64,000 nt of DNA from Haliclystus octoradiatus (taxonomy: Eukaryota; Cnidaria; Staurozoa; Stauromedusae; Haliclystidae), in contig OU744446.1 of NCBI GenBank assembly GCA_916610825.1, positions 39,470,261 to 39,534,260 on the forward strand. The letters run 5' to 3'. The notes beneath the pieces are model-generated. The model was not told the DNA's origin. It did not search any database and worked only from the letters and a program-made list of their open reading frames with translations. Below, piece by piece: positions 54,874-64,000 of the stretch. The position numbers and the translations under genes were made by a program. The stretch's first letter is position 1; every line of letters starts with the position of its first letter.

Positions 54874-56523
54874 TGTTTGTAATTATATACTATAGTTTGT
54901 ATTTTTAAATTCTTTTAACTATCAAAACTATTTTAATATAGTGTTTGTGCTGTTATTGCTTTTTTTACCTATCCTACTCTAATCATCCATAATGCCATCA
55001 AATAATGTGTTTATAGTATTTATAGATTTTATAGTTAACATTATCTTGGTTAACACGTCACTAGCTAGCGCGTTGGATAATTAAGCAGTAGGATGGGAAT
55101 GCATGTACATCTATAGCGTATAGTTTAGTAACATGCAATCACGGTGCTTAATTACTCAATATAATGCTTCTACTTTTGCCTCTCTGACACAGCTGCCGGG
55201 CAAAGTATCCCTTCTGTGAATGGCCAAATCTTCCCAATTAACGCTGCATTGGCCTACTCGCAGACTCTCTGTAAAACAGTAGTTCACTAATTATAGTAAA
55301 CTACTACTGTCTTACTAAAGTTCCGATTTATGGAGAGTCTGCAAGCAGGCCTACGCAGCATGATTGGTTGTGAAGAGATTCGAAAAGTCAATTCAAAGAT
55401 AGGCTTCATTTATCGAAAAATATTCTGGTCATTTCCCTTTTGGATTTGGATTAAATAGTGTTTTATTTTGTGTGAGTGTATGAAATGTGATTATTTTTGC
55501 CGATGAAAGTTTTAAATTGATGAATGGCGTTTTAATTATCCGTATATAGACAGTATATAAATGTATTTAGGGACCGCTTGTTATTTATGACCGGGGTTGG
55601 GGCCGAAGAGATTGGGGTCGGGTAAACAAAAAAATGATACAATGATATCCCCAATTCCATTTGAAATACAAAGAGGAATGAAGTGACGCATTTTAGCTCT
55701 CATTTTCATCTAAACAAGCAATTTTGGCTGTTAGCTTGAAACAAGAACTTCCATACCCTTGTACAAGGAGTATCAAAAACAAACCACATCGATATTCTAT
55801 TTATGGTTAGGTAAAAAAAATTACGTTCTTTATGGTTGGGTAAAAGGAATATACAGTGGAAAAATTGGAGCTCTTCGGCCCCAACCCCTGTCATAAATAA
55901 TGAGCATTCCCTAATATAGACTGCGCGAAAGCAGTAATGCAGCATTGAACATACATCAATTTGGGGCCGCTCATTATTTACGACCGGGGTTGGAGCCGAA
56001 GAGATTGGGGTTGGGTAAACCCGGTCATAAAATGAGCTCAATCAATATGTATGTATGTTTGGAACCGATCGTTCACAAGTATGTGCTACTGTTTCTTTCT
56101 CTTGCTTAGATGTACATGCCTTTACAAATAGAATATTAACAGACACACACATTCTAACATGCGGAAGCTTTCATGCACGCAATTTCAACTATTCAAAAAG
56201 CGAGAGAGTGGGAGTGTAAAAGAATAGGTGACGTCATCAGCCAGGTGAAGCCATAGAACTCACTCCGCGTGGCCTGGAGGCTAGCTGATTCGGCTTCATT
56301 TTGTGAAAACAGGATTTGAGTTCGGAGAAGAATTTTGAATTTTATTTATTACAATCAACGGAGAGGAAGTGATTTAATTGATGAAGAATATACTCTTAGT
56401 TAATTCCTGTTAACTATCTTGCTTGTCAACATTGGGGTACTTTAATGAAATTGAATTCGTGGGTATATTTTTATGAGTTACCTGCGATAGAAATTAACGA
56501 ACCATGATAGCATAAAGTTGAGG
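54874..56523. other. Intergenic region between GPCR and RUNDC1
   Basis: No coding exon. Contains the three-copy inverted repeat annotated separately and a short inverted repeat around 55265-55345 (GCAGACTCTC and GAGAGTCTGC). Confidence 0.5.
55568..56035. mobile_element. MITE-like element with third partial copy
   Basis: TTATTTATGACCGGGGTTGG with GGCCGAAGAG at about 55578-55612 recurs reverse-complemented at 55867-55910 and again in direct orientation at about 55970-56030. The first pair looks like the terminal inverted repeats of a 350-bp non-autonomous element; the third is a solo or nested end. Confidence 0.65.
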
Positions 56524-59500
56524 ATGGCTGTTTGTACCGATGCAATTACATTAGATGAACCACTGATGCTGGATTCAGATACGAAAGAGAATTTATTTGA
56601 TAATTCACAACCTTTATCAAGTCAAGAAAGATGGCCACCGCTTGGTGCTGCAGCATCTGAAACTCACAGCTGCTCTCAAGCGCTAAACGAAACTGGGTGA
56701 GTGAGTATTAAACCAACTACAATAACAAACGCAAGCCAAACAAGAATAAATAACAGTTTCACATAGGCTAGTAATCAAATATCAAAGGCTTGTTTTACCA
56801 GATTTATCATCTTACCGAAATGAGAGAATAAACCGTGTGATAGAATTTTGAATTGTGTACATTTCGTGAGTTTGTGTTTTGGACTGATATTTTGATTTTG
56901 TGAAAATTTCAACGCTCGCTTATTTATTTACAATAATTTATTTGAAAATTTTACCTTAGGTTTAATACTCTTTTACGATATTTGATGATTAGATCAGCTT
57001 AATTGTCTAGGCTACTATCAAATTTTGAACAATCATTTATTATCGTAATTATTTAGTCGAATATATTTTGACACATGGATATAACGTAGCCTATGCTCAT
57101 ATTCAACTGAGATTGTAAATTATTTCCGACCATCCTCGTGTTTCTGCTGGTGTCCCAATGGTCTTGCTCATTTATACAAAAGGCTTTCTATTTACTCATT
57201 TGATCCATAAGGTTAATTGCCAATTGGAATAAGAAATACAGTTTGGCATATTCATTCATTCCACTGATAGATATTGAGCTCACCTCTCAGTCAGTAAGAA
57301 CACGTTGCCTTGGTTACTGTATGTCATTATTTAATGTAACACAATTTCTATGCATACATGTTACCAAGATATTTTAATAGAACCAAGATAGTCTAACTCA
57401 GATTTGTATTTGAAAGAGTTTTAAGCAGGCCATAATATTATCTTACCTTTGGGAAAATCAACCAAATAAAATGTATTTAACATTCTCAAGTATTGAATAA
57501 TTCAAATTTAAAAACAACATCTTTGTCCGACATCAATAGAATAGAATAGAATAGAAATAGTTTATTTAAAGACATATTAATTTCTTGTTTATATTTAATT
57601 ATATTGTATGAATCGTATTTGTAATATACCATCCTCAAAAGTCTATCTTTCTTGACCCAATATCGATCATTTCCAAACATTTTGATCGTTTCTGACACGG
57701 CAGAATCACTGAGAATTGGCCTTCAAAACTTCCAAAACTATTTTAAGATCATCTCGTTTTGATGCGAAAAATTTCCAGGGGTCAGATTATCAATCAAACG
57801 GAACCGGGTTTCATGATTTCATCTGAACCGCGTGAATAAATGTTTGGCTTAAATTCACAAGAAACTAAATTTCTAAGGTTCTGAATAAATGATTTGTTTA
57901 TTTGATAATCTGAACCCCGAAATTTTTTTCGCATCAAATGGGAATGATCTTAAATAGCTTTGAGTCCAATTCCCAGTGATTTTGCTTTGTCAGAAGCAAT
58001 CAAAATGTTTGGAAATGATCGGTATTCCAAGGGTCAACAAAGATAGACTTTTGAGGATGTTATTGATGTTGGACGAAGATGTTGTTTTTAAATTTGAGTT
58101 ATTCAATACTCGAGGATGTTGAATACATTTTGTTTGGTTGATTTTCACAAAGGTAAGATAATATTATGGCCTGCTCAAAACTCTTTCAAACACAAATCTG
58201 AGTTAGACTATCTTGGTTCTATTATAATATCTTGGTGTTACTCTTCCAATGTTGTGTGCCTCTTTCCCCTTTAAATTCAAAACTGGGAAATTCGAAGACT
58301 TCATATCCGCCAGAAAATTGACAAGAATGCCTTTAAAATTTGATGGGTGGCTGGTAAAGTTTGTTCTGAAGACAGAAATAATTGCAAGGCATATGAATTA
58401 GTATGGTGCTACTGACTATCGTATTACTAACTTGACCTGCAACTCTCTTGTTGATTGACACACATCAAAAAAACTTCAATGACAATTCAATTCATTATGA
58501 TAGTACTGTGATATACCAAAACTGTTCTTGTAAGGCGCTGAGTAGGCTATCGGACAGGGGACTTTGGGGATTCTACCCCCTTGCGTCATACTTGGTTGAG
58601 GACTATCAGTTTTCCTGCCCCCCACGTTTTCCAATGATAAATCGGACATCAGGACGTCTATCTAGAGAGCCACGTATTCGTTATGTTTCCTTATGCAGTA
58701 TGTGTTAATTTTGGTTTAACAAAATTCAGTTTATCAATTTAATTTATTGAATATTTTGCTGTGCTTAGATCTAAAGGACTGCCTATGAATGAACTTAAAG
58801 ATGAACATGAAAAACTCAACGCATCGCTGATGGCATTGACATCGCATTTTGCACAGGTAGAATCAATAAATGATGTCTTTTCTAGTTTTTAAATTTAATA
58901 ATTTGTCATCTTCATTTTAATAATCAGTCTTGAACCAATCATCTAGGTTCAATTCAGATTGAAGCAAATTGTAACATCCCCAAAGCAAACTCAAGATGTA
59001 AGTACAGAATATTCAGAAATTAAATTATTTATTTTTGCTCTAAAGGTTTAGAAGCAGGTTATTCAGTTACCCTGTTTTAGATAGGCTCGACAAGTATGAT
59101 GTCCTGATTCTATGACAATTTCATTCGCATTTATCAACTGTTCGGTCTTTCATTGAATCGATCCACTTCCAGCATTAGATAAGAGCAGCCTGATTACTGT
59201 TGGAAATGACCTTCCTAAGTTACCCATACGCAAGTTAGTAACTTGTATATCCTTATTAAAGAGATTTCAGGTCATAGAGAGGGGCATAAAACTGTAAAAC
59301 CACAAAATTTGGAGCCGAAAACCAGGGCTAAAAGTTGCAAAAGCCAAGAACTGTTTTTAACCTTCTGCCGTTTTTACTGTATGCTACGCTAGGTCTCATA
59401 AACATGTAACTAACATTTCTGAAACATTTCCAGATGCAATCACGGCTATCTGAAGGTAGTTACAGCATCTAGAGCTGAAAAGTACGGGCTTACGATATAT

Positions 59501-62500
59501 AACTAATTCACAGCATGACTTTTTTCATCTCTCCGCAAACCAGACAAATCATGAAATCCAGGAACCGGATTCAAATAGCATCAAAAATCCGCAAAATGTT
59601 TTCCCATATGACCACAGATTATAACGACCAGATACGGCACTGAAAGTCGAATTCATTGAATTTTCGAATTCAATTGTTCTCGGACGCCATTATGCATGTT
59701 GCCCCTCGATGACCTGGCTGCAGTTACGCGCTAAAATCGCTATGGAAAGACACAATAAATTTGCACCTATTTTAAAGGCAAATTACATGTTTCTTTTGTT
59801 CCCAATTTTCATGCTAAAGGAAAATAACAGAAAGTCTATCTTCTATATTGAGATGATCGTTTGATAGTGGTATATTGTGTACTGGAAGACAATATTTTAT
59901 TGACTTATGAAAGTAGAACAAAATCATTGAGAACAATTGAATATAAATTATGAATACAAGCATTTTTTGGTAAATAAAATTCACAATTAAATTGCAAATA
60001 ATATTTCATAATATGATTTCATTAATTTATCGAATGTATGTGGCTCTTTACACGTATTTTCCGAGTTTGAAATGCCGTGGTTTTGGAGTGCGTGTGATCG
60101 TATTCGATCGAAAATAATGGCAAAAACGTAAGCAATAATTTCCATAAAAATCCACTCCAAATAGCCTATTCCTTGACTGTGAATGCGTTATTCCATATCA
60201 CCAAGCATCAGTGCATATTATTTTACAGTTTGCAATGAAATTTATGTGATAAATTATAAATGTTGTCGTCATTTCTTCATTTCAACCGTATACTTTTTAG
60301 GTTTTTGAATTTATGGCAATATTTAAAATAAATTTGCTAATATCAAAATTATGATTTTGAATTTTACATATAGCGTACCATTCATCCACTCGCATTGAGT
60401 AGCTTGAGAAATCTGAATTCAGCTTCAAACGTGAATTATTTCAAGTATGATTATGTCGATAAATCCCTAAAATCGTAATGGACAGCGATGAAATGCGTCA
60501 AAAATAGGCAACAAACATAATGGTCGTTATTTGACCAATCACAATTTTGGAACGTTCAGTGTCGTATCTGGTCGTTATAATCTGTGCATATGACCCCCTT
60601 TTAATGGATCCATTGATTTGCTCAAGTCTCACTTGTTGTTATGATGATACAGTATTAATGTGTTTGGTAAGTGAAACTTGTGTCCTTTGCTAATTCCATT
60701 GTTTTCCTAAGCAGAGAAAATGCAAAACACCATATAAAAAAGACTTTAGAGAATCTTTTGAAGTTGTCCAGGGGGTCATTATATTCCAAATTCGTTTTTG
60801 TAAACAAATGTTTGTAAACCAAGTCCAAGGTAAACAATGTCATAGAAAACCTTGCAAATTTCCTGTTGTCAGTAATTTGGTCAGTTTGATCAAAGATCAG
60901 TGGATATTAGAAACAATTTGAAAATATATGTTGTTTAATCGATAATTTGACGCTACATGAATCACCGACTCTTTCATATTTCGAAGACGTAAAAAATGAA
61001 TGAAAACAATGCGACCAGACAAGCTGGAGTAGTACAGAATTTGCTTAGTAAAGGACACAAGTTCCACTTACCAACCATCAACTTCCAGCACGTCAAAGTA
61101 AGCAGGATTTGGGCCAGTCAAACTGTTCCTATCAAATGCCATTTTCTTGTTAAATCAAAAGTAATTTTATTTTAATTGAACTTTTTGATTGTTCTCTAAA
61201 CAGAATCTTTTACGTGAACTTGAAGAATTTGCTTTCCAAGCTTGTCCAAATGTTGTTGGTCCAGACGACAAAGCTGTGGCGTGTGTGTCATGCACTTCTC
61301 ATCAGGTATGGCTATCATCCCATTAATGTCAATTTATTGCTCATATTTTATTGTTGTTGTATAAAACAGACTTCCCTTTAATAGGCATACGAAGCGTATG
61401 AGAATCGTCTCAGCTACGAAGAAGAAAAACAGCAAATGCTCATTGACCAACTCAACAAACTACTCATTATTCTGGATGCTCATGCAATAAAAGTATGTCA
61501 ATAATCATAGTGATTGTGGTCTATATAATTTCCTAGCTGCAGACAAGTACTTGTTTTTGGTCATTAGCCGTTATCAATACTGCTCAGTGAACGAGTAACT
61601 GACTTCGCCATCATATAAATCTATAGCTTATTAGATCAGATAGACAAGTGGTGAAACATTTTTGTCTTGCAAAGTACTGGGAATAGTAAGCTAAGCATAC
61701 CACAACCAGTAATGACACATTCCCAAGTTAAGTGCTCAAAATTGTGAAATGCAATTGGCTGATAATCAGCAGCAGACATTCACCTGTTTCTGGCCATTAT
61801 TTAATTTTCTATGATCATTAATTACTCACAATCTCGCCTATACTTCTGATTATAGACTGGACCTGTAAGTAATTTTATTTTATTATTTCCATTTAAAATA
61901 TTGAATAACCGCTTTGCTGATTGAATGTTAAACAATTTAATTTTTCAAAATATATTAATTATGTGTTAATTTTCTGGATTTAGAGAAGGGACAACAAAAC
62001 TAATGGAGAGGATGTTTTGAATAAAGAAATTACTCAAACGATTACGTCAGACCAAATAAGGTAGAACCATAATACCACAGGCAACTTATCCAAATTAAGT
62101 TAGGCATTGTGTCGACAAAGACAGATACTATAGTTATTTAATTATGTTCGAACATTCCATAATTAAGCAGATGCCTTAATTATTGTTATTTCAGGGCAAA
62201 ATTGAATTTATCAGAAGAACAACTCAAAAAGCTAAGGTTTGAAACAATGCGCTTCTCAACAAGCAATTGTATCAATTGCTCAGAAGGAAACTCAAATTCA
62301 TTATAAACCCTGATTTTGTTTGATTTTCAGACCTGAAGAGATTAAAATACAAATTAGCAAGGCAGTAGCAAAGGTAGTTAATAAATTGCTTATTATTAAC
62401 TGGTTGTTGTTTTTACAATGTTTATTGCATTTTTATATTTTTGTTCTTCTTTTATCTTTGAAGCTAAATGATCCTGCCAAGGCCAAGGTAACTGTGCGAC

Positions 62501-64000
62501 ACTGTTAATAAAATTAATTACATTTGAACATTTCACTAGTTATTATCATTTGCTGTTTTTTTTTTACCTCTGCTCTTGTAGTTGCTTTCAATATCTTCAC
62601 CATTTTCAATACGTTTTAATTGTACGTTACTGTTCAAAGTTACATTTCTAATGATAATATCCACTTGCAAAATAAACTTATGAATTCTACTGCTACTACT
62701 ACTGAACTGATCTATGAGCTAATGATTGGTTCCAAATTTTTAATTGTGAGGAAATAGAAACTCTCACAGATGATTTTTAGGTATAAAATAAAATAATATA
62801 TGTATGTTTTTTAAAATATTAGGAACAAATTGTTAATGAGCTTCAAGGACAAATTCAAGAAATGGAACAATTTGTTCATTACTTAACAGGTACGCATAAT
62901 TATGTTGATCTATGTTCTGTTACATGTTTGATAAAAAATCAAAATCATTCAACTTCAATTAACAAAAAATGTGATTAATTCGACCATTTTCAGCTGACCA
63001 ATCGTCATCCTCACAAAATGAGAATGTGACCAATCAGAAAGCAGAAACCAAAAAAGAACAACAGCTGAAGAAAAGAAACCCAAACAAGGTAACACAAAAG
63101 ACTTTTTGGAAAATGCTCCAGTGATAGACACACAAAGTTTAACACTGAGTTAACAATTGAAAACCATATTTATCATTTCAGCCTCCTCATCGTCGTAACA
63201 GGGCTGCCCCGGCTGCGTCTGGCACAGCGTCACAGCATCAGGAATGGATGCCTTTCTCGTTGCCAGTGCCTCATGTGGCAGCATTGAAGTTATCAGAACA
63301 AAACAAAAAGGTAACATATCCATGGCAACAGGTATCTGTTGATTGCATTTCCCAGTTGAAATATTCATTAATTTTTATTTATTAATTAGAGAATTCAAGA
63401 TGCCAGCGTGACCATAATAAAGCGTGCTCTTGCTGTTTTGCAAATATTTGCTATAAGGTAAGAGCAAATCATCTGGCTGGTGTGTTTGATTGAATCAATG
63501 GCCAATTTGATTAATCAACATGATTTCTTTTGTTTTATTCAGTCAATTCGGCTGCAGTGCCAAACACTTTGAAGAACACATGATGCGAAAGGCAGCTGCC
63601 GCAACATCATCAACAACAGGACATCAGTATGTCGTACCATTGCCATGTTATGGGAATATGTTATAGGAATTCTAGTATTTATTTATCAGAGTGCATAGCA
63701 TTGTGAAGGGCTTGACTGAAACTCATGTACACAGATCACAACGGTAGTACTCAACCTCTTTGAAATCGCAAATAGCACAGTCTGCATGCTATGCCGACAG
63801 AAAAGGGGGTCCCAAGGAGTAGCTAAAATGGAGAAATAATTTATATTCAAGTTTCAAAGAACATATCAGATCCCTGTCTGTGAGGATTGATAGGATATAA
63901 ATTTATTATATATATATTTACTCAAATGTATTTTATTGCCATTGTAGAGTGCCATTAAAGAATCTGAAATCTGGTGTTGAAGCAATCAGGGGGTTACACG
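56524..64000 (+). CDS. RUNDC1: RUNDC1 (RUN domain-containing protein 1), 3' end outside window
   Basis: Sixteen exons: 56524-56696, 58769-58856, 58947-58997, 61204-61305, 61385-61492, 61856-61864, 61984-62060, 62195-62236, 62331-62373, 62464-62487, 62823-62889, 62994-63088, 63182-63309, 63392-63457, 63543-63626 and 63948-64000+; phases agree throughout, about 403 residues. Landmarks of the family appear in order: LTSHFAQVQFRLKQI, LLRELEEFAFQACPNVVG, two coiled-coil stretches, NDPAKAKEQIVNELQGQI, then ALAVLQIFAIRSQFGCSA and VPLKNLKSGVEAI. The RUN domain itself lies beyond 64000. Two exons are very small (9 and 24 bases); the 24-base one encodes LNDPAKAK, matching NPARVK in vertebrates. The exon at 63392 uses the second of two AGs; using the first would put a stop in frame. 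Introns 1 and 3 hold large foldback elements. RUN proteins usually act with small GTPases; the role of RUNDC1 is poorly known. Confidence 0.93.
57360..58245. mobile_element. 880-bp foldback element in RUNDC1 intron 1
   Basis: The sequence from about 57360 to 57780 is repeated in reverse complement at about 57900-58245, with landmarks AGATAGTCTAACTCAGATTT, GGCCATAATATTATCTTACC and GATCATTTCCAAACATTTTG. The left arm carries an extra ~90-base segment (57539-57627) missing from the right arm, probably a nested insertion. No coding capacity was seen. Confidence 0.85.
59600..60595. mobile_element. About 1-kb TIR element in RUNDC1 intron 3
   Basis: CAGATTATAACGACCAGATA with CGGCACTGAA at 59617-59645 is mirrored by its complement at 60553-60586, just inside CATATGACC/GGTCATATG ends. 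The interior has no long frame, so it looks like a non-autonomous DNA transposon. Confidence 0.8.

Overview
This is a 64 kb piece of a compact, AT-rich animal nuclear genome. Genes are interrupted by many GT-AG introns, several coding exons are only 9-60 bases long, and introns carry ATT microsatellites, foldback elements and LINE debris. The gene set is metazoan: tectonic, RUNDC1, a BCL9/Legless-like gene, a DDT/WHIM chromatin module, an ID-like HLH factor and a rhodopsin-family GPCR. The recurrent palindrome TAGGCCTAC makes me think of an echinoderm or another ambulacrarian, but that is an impression, not a proof. Most gene models below were assembled by hand from splice sites, with intron phase checked at every junction.

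Layout. (1) 1-4987 (+): 3' part of a single-pass receptor with an Ig-like and FN3-like ectodomain; one intron holds a ~450 bp ATT array. (2) 5635-9983 (-): a four-exon gene with a coiled coil, hydrophobic segments and a C-terminal discoidin/F5-8-type-C-like domain, an architecture I do not recognise. (3) 11743-11814 (-): an intact tRNA-Val(CAC). (4) 14736-16397 (+): a short HLH protein without a basic region (ID/Emc-like), convergent with (5) 16849-24541 (-): a complete 14-exon tectonic gene (ciliary transition zone). (6) 25600-27910: two inverted fragments of one non-LTR retrotransposon. (7) 28061-29843 (-) and 33055-36023 (+): a divergent pair of short collagen-like secreted proteins with matching exon sizes and a shared cysteine-rich C-terminal domain. 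(8) 37833-44952 (+): DDT-WHIM (CECR2-like) exons, with a dead LINE in one intron. (9) 47309-50287 (+): BCL9/Legless-like exons that continue the preceding reading frame in phase. (10) 50805-53097: a 41-bp minisatellite of about 56 copies. (11) 53653-54873 (+): an intronless class A GPCR. (12) 56524-64000 (+): RUNDC1, running off the window.

There is no operon-like organisation; neighbours look functionally unrelated except the collagen-like pair. The points most worth following are the possible DDT-WHIM/BCL9 chimeric gene, the coiled-coil/membrane/discoidin gene, the collagen-like pair, and the large foldback elements in the introns of tectonic and RUNDC1.
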